Positions 34,500-46,231 of a stretch of DNA of 64,000 nt are shown piece after piece (position 1 is the first letter of the stretch; every line of letters starts with the position of its first letter). The DNA lies in the NCBI GenBank assembly GCA_026419785.1, contig JAODTK010001777.1, forward strand, positions 221,001 to 285,000, written 5' to 3'. The position numbers and the translations under genes were made by a program. The notes beneath the pieces were generated by a model. The model saw only the letters and a program-made list of their open reading frames with translations, was not told where the DNA came from and ran no database searches. The stretch is from Sclerodactyla briareus. Taxonomy: Eukaryota; Echinodermata; Holothuroidea; Dendrochirotida; Sclerodactylidae.

Positions 34500-37400
34500 T
34501 TTCTCTCTTGACTGTTTCAGTTCATTCTTTCTTCTCGAAAACCATATGTAGTACCCCAACTTTCGTATGATGTTCCATATATGAGCTGGGCCAACATTCT
34601 CTATATGCCTCCCAATGCTTGAAAGCCTCCAGACGTTTTTTTCCATTGGCTCCTAAATTGTCCCAGTTTTCACATCCGTATATAGAGGGGCCATCACATG
34701 GGCAATACAGCATCCTCTCTACTACTCAGCAACATCCTCTTGTTAGTCAGATATATCATCATCTTTACAAAACTTTTCAACTTTTTGCAATTTTCCGATT
34801 CTCCTCTTTATTTCAGTATCACATCTATACCATCTCCAGTCACCATTTGGCCCAAGCACTTTATAGACCTCCATTGAATCCGGAAACCTCCCCATCCATA
34901 TTGATAGTAGCAATCTGATCATCTTGCAAGCAGTTCACTCTTTCCGTTACTCATCCACAATCTTCTGAAGCTTCTTCTGTTTTTTGCCACCAAGGCACCA
35001 ATGCAGTATCATCAGCGTACGAGATATTATTTAAATTCTCTCCTTCAATTTGATACTCCCATGCTCCAGATCCCTAAAATTCCCCTCTATATATAAGTAC
35101 ACGTTTGGTGATCGGATCAGCCCTTGTCTAACTCGCGATTTGATGACAATTCCTTCAGTGAAATCGTCATCGCATTTTTTCTTACAAATCCACGTTGATT
35201 CCATTCTAGATTCTGTATAACCGAAATATCCTTCTATCCTTGCGATTTTGTTGACAACGTTGGTGAGGTTTTTGATGTTTTCACTCATCGATCACATCGC
35301 GGATCGCAATCTCATCTCTTTCAATTCCTTTTCGTCGTCCCTTCATTTCATTGTATGGTGCTGGTGCTGCCTCCCGGTTGTTTGGTGCCCGGCAGCGGCA
35401 TGTCCTTTCTTCTGTTGTTATACTGATAAGTGCCCGTTTTTCGATCAGAGGCGTCCAGGCTGCCTTGGGGTTAGGGTGGTTTTCGTTGGAAGATGTTAAG
35501 TAAGTGCATTTTGTATATTTTCCCGTGTCTGGTTACGCTTTTCATTCTGCGTTTCCGTTTGACCCGTACGTTTCAATTGATTGAGAAAGTCCTCAATTGC
35601 CAATAAATTTAAGACGAAACTTAGACTGGTCCCTTTTTTGTCTTTTTCTGAGTTTTGCGGACGAGTCCTGTAACAATCTATTGTCCTTCCTAATCATGAT
35701 CACAAAACAAACAGCACAAAACCTTTCAACCCGTGGATCATGATGCCCGAGTTCTATAATCCGAGCAATTCACTGACCTGTGTCATCTGTAATTTGGTAA
35801 TTTACCGGTCTCATGAAACAATCTGATCAAATCGCCGATAAATTGTGTCCCAATATCAAGAGCTTGTAGGGCTTCCCTGTAACCTGATCACTCCCGGTGC
35901 CTACCATGATCATGGCTGCAACCACCTCTTCCTGTAGAAAATCTCAGGGCCCCCTCAGGCCAGTCCTTTCCGCGTGATCGCTTCTGGTTGTATCACGATA
36001 GAGCTGGCTCACATCTCTTTCCATCGTTCTGCAATTGATCATTCTCGTGCAGTAGCTTTCTATTGGCATCAAGACAAACCACTGCCTGTTTGATACCATG
36101 CACCTTAGCAGTAATTATCGGATCTTCATATGCATTCTGCCGCGTCCATGGTTTCCTTCCTAAATCTTCCACTTCAACGCACAAATCATTAAACTAGTCA
36201 TCTTTAGTAATCTGGTTCTTGCACGGGCCGGCTCTTCTCCATAAGATCAATGATTTCACCTGTATCGCTCATTTTTTGACTTCTTCCTCTTGGTAAAAAC
36301 TCTATGCTGCTCCAATTATGCTATTTCTCACTTCTTGTAAGAGCGCTTCTACTTCTTTTTGACATTTGGGAAGTTTCCTTCTCTTGTTAGCAAGTTGAAT
36401 CGGTTTGTAACCTCAGCAGCGAATTGCTCTCGCACTCTGTCCTCTTCTAGAGCATCTAGATCCAGTTGGTCGTTATTATAACTGGATTTCTTTGGAATCT
36501 TGCGTTTGAGTTTCACACAAGCCACTAGAAGAAAAGGGATCGCTTTCATGTCAGTACCTGGATATGGCCCAACTCCCTGATCATCTGCTTTACCGCGATG
36601 TAGTCAATTCGATTGCTGTAGTTATCTCCTTGACTTTTCCACTATAAAGCCTTTTTCATTTTGAATGTGAGTATTGGTAAAAACAAGATTGCGTTTCTTC
36701 TTGCAGGAATTCATCGAGCCTGTACCCTTTCGTCTTTCAATACTATTACCTGAACCTTATGGACCCACTATTTTTTCCTCTCTGCCCATTCCCACCCTGG
36801 CATTCAAATCTCCAAGAATGAAAAGCATTTCTGTTGATTTTGCAGCGTCTATGCCTTTCCCAATTCTTCGTAGATGTCCACTTCCTCATTGACTGTAGTC
36901 TGAACTACATCGAAGGGTTTGGCATCCATTTTCAGCATCATGACTCTGTCAGAAATAGGCCAATAACCGTTACTGGACATTGACAATGTTTTTTCTTTAA
37001 AAAAAAAAAACCCACATCATTTGCATGTTTGTTCCCATCAGAGAAAAATATGAGACATCATCCTTTGTCCTTTCGGTTCGTCCCGATTCTGGTTCATCTA
37101 CCTCTCTCTAAATTCGGAATACCATCTATTCCACCCAAGGGTTTGCCCATATATCCCACTAGTGAATATGACTGTGTCATCCTCACGATTATATTGTAAA
37201 TGATAAAATACTGTACTGTAAAGATAGCCTCCCTGTATGCATTAGCTAATAATGCAATTTCTTATTTTCATTTTCGTGTAGGACTAATGTGCACACGGTC
37301 TACATAGGAACATGAAACAAGATATTCATGTTTCCTTACCTCAATGTTACAGAGAGGCGATTTCAGTAGTGATTATCTTAGTTGATTGATATTTACCAAT

Positions 37401-38620
37401 GACACCCAGTGAAATTTTGCCTTGGCGAAAAACACCTTTTTTCTGTACATTCTTTTTCAAGGTCCCGCTTTTTTGGCTTGCCTCAACCTGCGGAAAAAGG
37501 GGTGTCACTCTACTGGTGCGCGTATATTTCTGCCTGCCAAGTAGGGATACAGGCCTACTCAATGGGAGGTGCTTTGGCTTGAAGGTTCTTTTGACCTGCA
37601 AAATAGGGTTCAATTCTCGAGGTTGTGGGACACTACTTACCCCCTGAAGATACGACATTACTTTTACTTCCACCTTTGACCTTGACCATTACCTTGACGA
37701 AGACTGTCCAGTAGGCCCTGACAATTCATCCAAGGTTAATTGTGAGCCCAAAAGATAACTTCTCACGATGCCCTTGCGCCCCTTCAATGAACTTCGACAT
37801 TGGCTTATGACCAAAGATGCAACAATAGTCAATAACAAATATATCATTTTGTTATTGTCCATAAAAAATGACCGATTAGTGGCCAATGACAATTCCATGC
37901 AATGGCTCATTGTGCCCCTTCAATGACCTTTGACAATGACGTCACTGTGAAAAGCGCACCATGCAATGCACATTTTAACTAAGTGTAGTCAACTTCGATC
38001 GAACGATGACTAAAAGAGCAGTTTCACGTAATGGCCCGCTGTGCCCTTTTAATGACCTTTGACCTTGATCTCCACATGGTCAAGGATGACCCAGGGATCA
38101 ACAAACTTTGTTCGCCCAAGTTTGGTCAACATTCATCAAGAAGACGTTTGGTGGCCTTATAATACATCCTTTCATCAATTTTTTACTGATCGACTCTAAT
38201 AGCACTAATATGACGTTGCATCAAAAATCTGTGTACACCTGGAATGAGCACCCGCAAGGAACAAAATGTATAATTTCAGGAAAATGTAATGCACTTTGTA
38301 GGAGGAGATACATTTTGCAGTTTTGGCACACAATGGTCTATTGTGCCTCTTTATGACCTTTGATATCTTGAGGTCAAAAGATTCCCACTGGTCAATGACT
38401 TGTGGTCACGTTTTCGAACAACATCCATCAGATAATGACCAATTTGGGGCCAGAAAAGCAATTGTACGCAATGGCCCATTGTGGCTTTTGATGATCTTTG
38501 ACAGTTACTTCCACATAGTCAACAGATGTCCTAAGAGTCAATGAGCATTATGTCAAGTTTAGGCAACATCCACCATATTTTCTGAGAGCGATCAAATATC
38601 CCTGTCGGGATCCGCTTTAT
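34500..38620 (-). mobile_element. RTE-type LINE, copy B, nearly complete
   Basis: The most complete copy. On the minus strand: the 5' region 38620-37200, with repeated CAATGACCTTTGAC words; endonuclease at about 37200-36560; linker at 36549-36350 (LLVACVKLKRK, NRFNLLTREG); RT at about 36000-35030 (motif near RVRQG); and the RT C-terminal box at 34713-34522 (IYGCENWDN..., KRLEAFKHWEAYRECW). The domain order and motifs are those of CFDP2-like RTE elements. Numerous indels break the frame. An A-run lies at 37000-37010. It lies just downstream of the IgGFc-like segment of block copy 1. Confidence 0.85.
38053..38065 (+). promoter_or_regulatory. Perfect DR1-type nuclear-receptor site in LINE 5' region
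   Basis: TGACCTTTGACCT is the reverse complement of AGGTCAAAGGTCA, the canonical direct repeat spaced by one base bound by RXR/HNF4/COUP-type receptors. It sits in the repeated 5' region of RTE copy B; near-matches occur in copy A (about 6327) and elsewhere in copy B (37925, 38355). Function is an inference from the motif only. Confidence 0.4.
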
Positions 38621-38624
38621 GAGG

Positions 38625-39600
38625 GATACCCTCACGCCCCAACCTGCGACTCAATTAACCCCCCCAACATCTACATTTTCACGTTTATTTCTCCCTTCCC
38701 AAAATGAGACAACCAAAATAGCCTAGGAGAAACATTGCTCAATTGCCTCAAACGCCTGTAAGAGCCCCGAGCCCTGCAGCTGCTTAGGAAAAATGGTTTG
38801 GGGTCTAGGGACCACGTTTTTACTGAGAGTGAAAACAGTTTTCAATGACCTATCTTTCCATCTTCGGAAAATATCGCGCTACGGGCAAACATTGGTTGCT
38901 ATTGTGGACGTGTTTCCTAGACCCCAATCAGGCGGCCTTGACGGCTACGGACTCGTAGCAGCCTTCCGGCCAGCGAGCCTACCCCCTCTGGCGAAAGGTT
39001 ATGCGATTTTCATGGTCCATCCTGCTAGAGAAATTTAGACTTTTTCGCACGTAAAGTTCGAAACCCAACAGTCTGAGACAACGTTGAACATGCCACACAA
39101 TCTAGGCGTCGTTTTTTAGCAAGAAGTTCTGCTCCGCGCGAACCAATGGTCGGATTCCATTTGAAAATCTTTGCTTTGACATTCCCTATTGGGTCGCTTG
39201 ATTGAATGATCCCCACAGTTTAAAATGAGCTCAGAGGGTCCTGTGCTCCGCAACTGATATTGCTTAACGATGTCTTGTTGCTAATTATGGAATGAGGTGA
39301 CTTTACTGATGGAACATTCGGCCTGGATGGTTAAGCATACATGATTTCTAATTATTCTATCACAAACATGCCGGAGTGAACATGAAGATAGCTCGCTTGC
39401 TCGCTCGCCCCACGCACCTTAAATTGGCTCTGTTTTACGTTGCTTCTTCCGAGGATTATCGGTTTTCTTGATATACTCATGGATAAATCGAAAATTTAAG
39501 GAAGGAGGAGTTATCGCTACGAACAAGGAGAAAAGGCGGTAACATTCGTAGAAATGGAGATAGGCAATCACCTGGTTCGGTTCAGTTAAATCTTCGACGA
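38625..39600. other. Unassigned stretch
   Basis: A plus frame at 38793-39038 (about 81 residues) has no recognisable domain. No repeat match found in the window. Confidence 0.35.
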
Positions 39601-39629
39601 TTCTCGCGCCTTGAGTCACACACGAGCGA

Positions 39630-40745
39630 CACACAATCTATTACGTCAAGTCAAAAGCCTAATTCCACGTACGCCTAACGCTAGCTTGACTAGCCCTAGC
39701 TATTCGGAAATTCTACAAGTATCCACCGTCTTAGCTAACGCGCCCGCTATCGCCGCGCTAGCTCTGTTACTGGTGCGTCCACATCAAGTACAGCTTGCGC
39801 CACCATCAGCAAGTCTAACATTTCCAAAATCGAGATTAATACAGAAATCTCAAGTAGGACCAACCAACATCTACCAAGGAAGGCGGTGAGAAGGCGGTGC
39901 GATCCTCTAGTTCATCGTTGAACGACGACTACGAATGTATGGTATGTGGAAACCAATTTGATGGAAACCCAATAGAATGTGAACGCATGCGCAGTGCTGT
40001 GAATTATAGTTCTGTGCAAGCGTTTAGGCCTTAGTACCAGTGACAAGTTCATTGTCGGTCAGAACCAGGCAGAATTACATCGGTACTCGCGAGAAACCTG
40101 CACTTGGTGCAGTCAAGAATAATTTAGAAATCGAAGGTAGATGTAGAAAGTTTTCGAGTGACTTTGCTTCAAGGGTGACTCAATGGAAACTATATATTTG
40201 TGTCGTTGAACGGAAAAATATGAATGAGATTAAGAAGGAGATAGACGGAGTTCAGTACAGGCACAGGTTAGGAGGAAAGGAAGGAAGAAGCTGCAACCTA
40301 ATCCTCTTCAACCTCCCTGAGAGTGAATCTGATATAAAAGATGAGAGACTAGAAGATGACAAGTCGTCACTCCTACAATTATGTACCACCATAAACATAC
40401 GTCTTGATATTCCCAGGGCTGAAGAGAATCAGTTGTGTAATAAGATTAGGAGTGAAACATGATGATGGCACTGCTAGACCTTTCACTACCTACTTGAACC
40501 TTAAAAGAATACTGGCCAACACTCCGGTGGGAAGTAAAACGACCCGGGAAGGAGTTGGCGTCAAACGAAAAAAAAAGATGTGATGATTTCAGCTCCATCT
40601 AGTAAGGTGCCTGGTAACAGCAGCCGTTTAATTCTTCCTAATCAAAAGCATTACCTAATTACTAATTACTCTCTGATAACGAGAGGTTCATTATGAGAAA
40701 TGCCTTCAAGCTGAAAGGCAACTAGGATAATATCAGGATCAGAAG
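39630..40745 (+). mobile_element. CR1-like LINE ORF1 (zinc-knuckle, coiled-coil RNA-binding protein)
   Basis: The plus frame begins in a Ser/Thr-rich N-terminus (about 39640-39900). It then has a cysteine cluster at about 39930-40000 (YECMVCGNQFDG, IECER), a likely coiled coil at 40200-40260 (MNEIKKEIDGVQ), and a conserved block NLILFNLPESESD at about 40297-40340. After a frame break follow the equivalents of GVKHDDGTARPF at 40450 and NAFKLKGN at 40705-40740. This layout (PHD/zinc-knuckle, coiled coil, esterase-less RRM-like block) is typical of CR1-group ORF1 proteins, which bind element RNA. No ORF2 follows directly. Confidence 0.72.
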
Positions 40746-41079
40746 AAATTACTACCAAAAGCTACTAGAGAATCAAAAAAGATTATAATATGGTCCACAC
40801 ATATTTTTATCTAAGCTCTGCTGATACATTAAAAGGGGTGTTTTATTCTATTTCAGGGACACATTGGGTTATCATAAAGTGAACATGAACATTTATTGAT
40901 TCATCATGCATTGCTATCTCACATGTTTTGAACACGTATCTTAACTATTGCATTTTGGGGATTTCAACTCACCATTTGGTGTGCAGCCATGTGTAGTTCC
41001 GAGACTGATTCCACTAATTACTTCAAAGAGTGCCTCCGGGATTGTTTCATACCTCAAATGTCCTTTCGCCGTCAAGCAT

Positions 41080-41350
41080 AGAGCGGTGAGGTGGCAGGAA
41101 TGATAGAGTGTCCGTCTGCAATGCCTAAGGTCCCTGGATCAAACCCCGGTGTCGTCACAGACACCAACTTTCACCCAGCTCCCTCCTCGTGTAGGAAAGT
41201 GGCTGCGCGGGTGAAGCTACACTCGTCGGTCGGATGGGGACGTTTAAATGGCGATCCCGGGAGCAGGATCTCACTCCTGCCTCGTTACTCAGGGCACTCT
41301 TCGAAAAGAGTAGGCGAGATTCGCCGGTGTCCTTCCTTGGTCAGCTGAAG
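41080..41350 (+). mobile_element. tRNA-derived SINE
   Basis: The plus-strand head from about 41080 reads GCGGTGAGGTGGCAGGAATG, then ATAGAGTGTCCGTCTGCAATGC, with a B-box-like CTGGATCAAACCCCGG. The body follows with GAAGCTACACTCGTCGGTCGG, ATGGGGACGTTTAAATGGCGATC and a GCACTCTTCGAAAAGAGTAGGCG tail, features common to tRNA-headed SINEs of aquatic animals. The head-to-body length of ~270 bp is normal for a SINE. Confidence 0.68.
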
Positions 41351-41354
41351 CACC

Positions 41355-41960
41355 TTGGTTGCAAGGCATAACACGCGGCGTATAAGTAGTAAGCCGACCA
41401 AGTCTAATGATAGACTCTTTTAACGAAGTTATATTCTAGATCTTGTTCGAACAAACTGGGAGGAAGGGAATTTGTGATATTCTGGTTGGAGCTGCTTTTG
41501 GAAAAAAAGCGACTATGGTACCACAAAATTTGACACAGTAAACTTATGTTCACGCGATATTATACGATGAGGGCAATTATATTAATATGAATACTTACTT
41601 GAGGACCCCTTGCATTTCACGCCGAACGGTGTAGCTGTGGCGCAGCCACGGGAGGGGGGGGGGCATGGGGCGTGTCCCCCCTAATCATACGTTGACCCAA
41701 AAAATATTATTGCTTGAAAAGGCATTTGAGCAATCTTATTTGTAGAGAGTAGGTTGAGGTGTAAATATACAATACCAAAAGAAGGGAAAATGTGTTAGCA
41801 CGTTCAATCATCAGAAAAGGGGGAGTGAGACACTCCCTCCTTTCCCCTTAGACCCCTCCCCATATTCGTCACCATTCGACCACGTCACTCTCTCGATATG
41901 AAGATTTTCGAAATGACAGCCCAGAAACCATCAACAAAGGAGTTCATCTGCTGTGCACTA
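41355..41960. other. Unassigned stretch with G-run
   Basis: A GGGGGGGG tract near 41655 lies in a context (GTGTCCCCCCTAATC) similar to 23.65 and 59.6 kb. No gene seen. Confidence 0.35.
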
Positions 41961-41965
41961 TACAT

Positions 41966-42032
41966 AATAATAATAATAATATAATAATAATAATAATAAT
42001 AATAAATATATAATAAAATAATAATAATAACT
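41966..42032. repeat. (TAA)n microsatellite
   Basis: About 20 TAA/ATA units with a few interruptions. Confidence 0.93.
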
Positions 42033-42989
42033 TGGCTCCGGTAATAAAATTGCCCCGGTGATCGCGAACGGGCGTTTAGTCTGCGTGACTGCTAACTGCA
42101 AGTAGTAGTGGGAGTAGACAAAGAAAAAAGGGGGGGTGTCTATAATAACTATCACATTGCTTCTGAGGACGATTCAACATCAACAATTTTTGAAGAGGAG
42201 GCGAACAACCCACCCCTTTGAACCACCCCTTTCAAGATTCGTCACGAGACGTTACCACCTCTCGTACGCCCCACCACTAGAGATCCTGGCCGAGCTTCCT
42301 GCAATTGTAGATAAACATTGGAGATGATTAAGAGCGATTGACGAAATCAGTGGAGCTTCTTATTCCATCTTTAAAGCCCTAAACAACGAATCATCTTAGG
42401 TATATTTAGTAGGTAGGTATCACATATTGTTTTTCGTCGAATTCATGAATAAATATTATGTGATAGGATGGTAATCAGGACATCTCAACATCCCCCCAAC
42501 TTCGCCCTCGCAGTGGGTTTCTGGATCAGTTTGTTTCGGGATATTTGCAATAACTGATCAAGTCTCGTTAGTCTGCTGTGAGCGCAGTCACATTGGGCAT
42601 GGATCTTCCGCTCATGCTAGTTCTGAGAAAGTGGTCCGATCCCGGAGTTCACTGATCGGCTTTCCGGACGGGGAAGTAAAATGGCAGACATTGAGGAAAG
42701 TTCCGTGGTGACGAAAACATCATCCAAATAAAGTGGAAGTGGACTTGAGTTCCTTCTAAACACCATGCACCCGTGCCTCTCAAAGTATTCATACCGCACT
42801 CCGCAGCCGAGTCAATGGAATCCTTTAGCCTTAATGGTTAGAAAAGTAGACGGACTACTTGTTACACTATTTGACTATAGTTACATTCGTCACATTAATA
42901 ATGATGATGATGAGGACTTATACTGCGTACATGTCCATCCTAAACTGTTTCAAGGCGCAGTACAGAGAATAGAAACAGAGGAGAGGGGG

Positions 42990-43445
42990 GGGGGTGTACA
43001 TGGGTCTGTGATCGCCGTCCCGGAGGACTTATTGTTCCAATCTGGAAAGTGGAGGCTGATAACCGGGACTGCAATAACTATAGAGGGGTTACATTCCTCT
43101 CAGTACCCTCCACGTCATGCCCAGAGCGGATGTGGGAATCCGTAGGGACTTCCTTGTGGCCTATATCGATTTCCGCAAGGCCTTCGATTGGTAGGGACGC
43201 TCTCTGGAGAATTCTCGGGCACGTGGTTGTGCCAATCCATCCTGTACACCTGGTATTCTTTCTGTATTTTTCTTCCATGTACGTTGTCACGGGTGTGAGA
43301 CAGTGCTGTACACTGGCTCCAACACTTTTTTACACGTGTATGGACTGGATTGTGGGGGGAGTCGCGGATAGTACGCAGACTGCGTTTGGTATCTCCAATC
43401 GGTGGAGTCAGTGGAATCGCGGTATGATGCGCATTACTTGCCGAT
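42990..43445 (+). mobile_element. LINE reverse-transcriptase fragment
   Basis: The plus frames read GLIVPIWKVEADNRDCNNYRG and VTFLSVPS (RT N-terminal block), VAYIDFRKAFDW (palm motif A region, with a stop after W), ALWRILG, then VTGVRQCCTLAPTLF and MDWIVGGVAD (motif B region). This RT class, with GVRQGC.LAPTLFNTCMDW, is widespread in aquatic invertebrate LINEs. A large internal deletion joins the N-terminal block to the palm, and the YADD box and C-terminus are missing. A sliver of the same RT occurs at 26.02 kb. Confidence 0.75.
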
Positions 43446-43515
43446 TCCGTATATTCTCTTTATAAGAAGACCTCTTCGATGTTTTCTTTATGTTTGCTTA
43501 CTGAACCCATCTTAG

Positions 43516-43595
43516 GATTCGACAATCGAAGAAGGGTCCGGATCTGTGATGAACTCTCTGAAGACGGCAATTTTCTCGAGCAGGAAGGGTTCCAG
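43516..43595 (+). CDS. 81-bp Ser-Gly exon, copy 4 (80 bp as read)
   Basis: Acceptor ACCCATCTTAG and donor TTCCAG|GTAATCT are both kept. A single-base deletion in GGATCTGTGATG disrupts the frame; otherwise it reads DSTIEEGSGSxDELSEDGNFLEQEGFQ (in two parts around the break). It is followed at 43660-43800 by a possible further exon. Confidence 0.6.
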
Positions 43596-43675
43596 GTAAT
43601 CTATTACGATACATTATTCTTAATGGAGGAGTGTGGAAAGCGCTTCTCTGGCCGGATTCTCTCCTTTGCAGCAGA

Positions 43676-43798
43676 GAACACACATAACAGTGACAGTGGT
43701 AGTCCACTTATGGCATTGTCCCATGAAGAGGAATTATATGCCGATACCCCAACGCTAACGTCAAATGTTTCTGGATCAAAGTGTAACCAATGTTGAGG
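43676..43798 (+). CDS. Possible third Ser-Gly exon
   Basis: After TTCTCTCCTTTGCAG, a good acceptor, the frame ENTHNSDSGSPLMALSHEEE runs on with LYADTPTLTSNVSGS and ends near GAG|GTAAATTGG. Composition is acidic with Ser-Gly pairs. The reading phase does not match the 81-bp exon if both are spliced as drawn, so either a base is missing or one boundary is wrong. Counterparts at 26.36-26.48 kb and 27.61 kb are more damaged. Confidence 0.4.
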
Positions 43799-43889
43799 TA
43801 AATTGGACCAGATTTTGATTAACATTTAACCCAACATTTGGTTTGACCCAGAGAGCAGATTAAGAATAGGATTCGGGTTAATAGTTTTG

Positions 43890-44095
43890 TATCAGTGTGG
43901 TCCTGCAGAAGAATGGTGGTATCAGTGGCACTCTGCAAACAAATATTCCGGGTTCGAAATCCATCACTCACAGGACGTACTTCCCCAGGTGGCTGTACTT
44001 GCGCAGCTGCAATGGGCTAGGTCTCGGTCTTCGCTCCATGGTTCCGCTGTAATGCAGTGAACTTTCTGTGGTTACTGTGGTTCGTTACGGGATAT
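43890..44095 (+). mobile_element. SINE-like repeat with B-box-like motif, copy 2
   Basis: Close copy of 26.59-26.79 kb, with TGGTGGTATCAGTGGCACTC, CCGGGTTCGAAATCC, TGTACTTGCGCAGCTGC and GGTTCCGCTGTAATGCAGTG. Its presence in both block copies shows that it pre-dates the block duplication. Confidence 0.42.
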
Positions 44096-44384
44096 TTCCA
44101 ATATTTCACGTCTGTCGACTGTGAGCAGTGACGTTTAACTTCCACTTCCCCAGGTTCCGAGAAAGTGGTCGGGTCCTGGAGTTCACTGATAGTCATCCGG
44201 ATTGGACTAACTGATAATAATAGATAATTTAATAAATGCCGCCAATGACTCGTTCCTATTGCTTTAAACATTTTTCTTAGGCTACAACACCCTGAATCTT
44301 CGATTACCAGATCATTCTTATTGCACAATAATTTCAGAAACCTAATTCCCATCACTCTCCAATGTACATTCCTCTATTCATTAC

Positions 44385-45035
44385 TAAACTAGACATGTGT
44401 AGGCGGGTAAACCGCCCACGTGTATGTCCCCGCTTTGAGCAAACATTGGGAAGAAGTATTTGACACCCCATGAAGACCTCCATTTTGGTCAGACTGAGAT
44501 CATGTTGTTGGGACTAAAAACAGTCTACATCCACAAAGTTTTGTTCAAATAAACAAAATGCGAACAAACAGAAATTTGACCTCTGGTGACTGAGGACCAA
44601 AGTCAAGTTATCGGGGGCCAACTTTTGTCCCCACCCACCAAGTTTCGTGTGAATCGTACTAACTCTGTATTTTCGCACAAAAAACAAACAAACACAAATT
44701 TGACCTCCAGTGACCTCGAAAAATCCGTAATGTTTTTTCGGGACCGACTTTTGTCCCCACCCACCAAGTTTCGTGGATTATCGGATTAACTCAGTATTTC
44801 GTGTGAAACCTGCAAAATAGAGGGCAGGCAGTCATGTGCAATGATGCCCACTTTCGAGCTCATCCGAGATTTCACTGGGGCGGACATGTGTACCAAGTTT
44901 CAGATCAATCGAATAAAGCATTGAAGAGTTATTGCGCTAAAGGCTTAGAGTTCCGGCGGCGGCGGAGACGGAGACGGCTACACCCCCAAAACCATAATAT
45001 CCCCGGCCACTTCCAGTGTCGCGGGGATATAATTA
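44385..45035 (+). repeat. TGACCT-repeat family, copy with hairpin start
   Basis: Begins ACATGTGTAGGCGGGTAAAC, which can fold as GGCGG-GTAAA-CCGCC, then CACGTGTATGTCCCCGC. Two to three ~110-bp internal units follow (CCACCAAGTTTCGTGTGAATC, TTTGACCTCCAGTGACCTCG). It ends TTCAGATCAATCGAATAAAGC, GGCGGCGGCGGAGACGG, and CATAATATCCCCGG with CGCGGGGAT. Confidence 0.85.
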
Positions 45036-45039
45036 TTCT

Positions 45040-46000
45040 TCCATACAGTTTAGGTTGTTTTGTTGAGCCTTCTGCAACCATCGGATGCTGTTGTATCTTC
45101 ATATGATTGATAATTCCATATCGATATCGTTCGTAACATGTTCGTTCAAGGTTATGCGTCTTCAGTTATAGTTCAGTATGTATCGTTCAGTACAATTCCT
45201 CTAATATCACTCAGTTGAATTAACATCGTTCAGTAATCCTTCAATAAATGTTTCTGTATAGCTAAATCTCTCGTTTGCGGATCACCAACCCTTCGTGGCG
45301 ACGCTCATTTTTGGCGAGTTTTTCGGCTATCCTAGTCATATCTAATGAATGTAAAACACTACGATTGTTTCCTATCGACTCATGCTGGCACAGTGTCAGA
45401 GTTATTATCACAAGGTTATGGTCAGTGGACACCTCTGTGCTTCCGGGCACTGATTTTCTCTCCTGCGACCACGGTAATGAGAGTAAAAACTCCATAGAAC
45501 ATGGAGGACCTATATATGTATCCCGACGCTAACTCGACGCTCCCCACTCGCACGCATTCCATTCTCCACCAATAGAATGATGAACCCTAGGAGACAAACG
45601 GCCACAACAATAAGTCCGGCCACTAATTACGTAATACACCTATTCACCTAACCAAATGCAATTGTCTTCGGTAAATACAGCACAATTATGACCAACGTTA
45701 ATTAATTAGAGATAGCACCTGCGGTCCACGGGACCAAACTGGACTTACTCCAAGTCAACCCAATATACTTACAACAACTATGTCACTCGCGCAGACATCA
45801 AGTCTGCTGTTCGTGACAGGTATACCTTTCTATATCCCTTGTTCAAACAAGCAGTGATTTTTTTCCTCATGATTACTTGCGGAGCAGATAATCTCACCTA
45901 TTCAAGCCCAGCAAGTGTGCACACCTGGATACTAACGTCGCGTTTTTTGTCACGTGCCGAATTCTTCACGACTTCAACACATGGACTGGATTATAATGGA
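45040..46000. other. Unassigned stretch, possibly an LTR-element edge
   Basis: At 45150-45310 there are repeated GTTCAGT words, a CAATAAATG polyadenylation-like signal and GTGGCGACG, loosely like an LTR end followed by a primer-binding site. No partner LTR or gag/pol is visible, so no call is made. A plus frame through 45840-45990 has a hydrophobic run (AVIFFLMITCGAD) but no ATG start. Confidence 0.3.
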
Positions 46001-46150
46001 GAGGGTCGCAGTACCGACTGCGGTGCTCAATATCGGTGGGGCAGTGAATCACGGATGGAAGCCACAGTTACTGTGGCCGATTCGTAGATTTCTCTCCAAA
46101 GAAGACCTCTTCAATGTTTTCTTTATGTTTGCTTACTGAACCCATCTTAG

Positions 46151-46231
46151 GATTCGACCACCGAAGAACGGTCCGGTTCTGGTGATGAACTCTCTGGAGA
46201 CGGCGATTTTCTCGAGCAGGAAGGGTTCCAG
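46151..46231 (+). CDS. 81-bp Ser-Gly exon, copy 5, intact
   Basis: The best copy: exactly 27 codons with no stop, between ACTGAACCCATCTTAG and GGTTCCAG|GTAATCT. It reads DSTTEERSGSGDELSGDGDF and then LEQEGFQ. Being a multiple of three, it can be duplicated or skipped without shifting the frame. The run of acidic residues around SGSGDE and SGDGD resembles the acidic-Gly context used by xylosyltransferase for glycosaminoglycan attachment. Downstream lie a second Ser-Gly exon and the IgGFc-like exon. Function is inferred from composition only. Confidence 0.68.

Noticed and set aside
45110..45310. LTR with polyadenylation signal and primer-binding site
   Set aside because: Only weak resemblance; no second LTR and no gag or pol frame within the window.
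45839..46087. Secreted protein starting with a signal-like hydrophobic run (AVIFFLMITCGAD)
   Set aside because: The frame has no ATG at its start, no counterpart in block copy 1, and soon meets LINE-related sequence.
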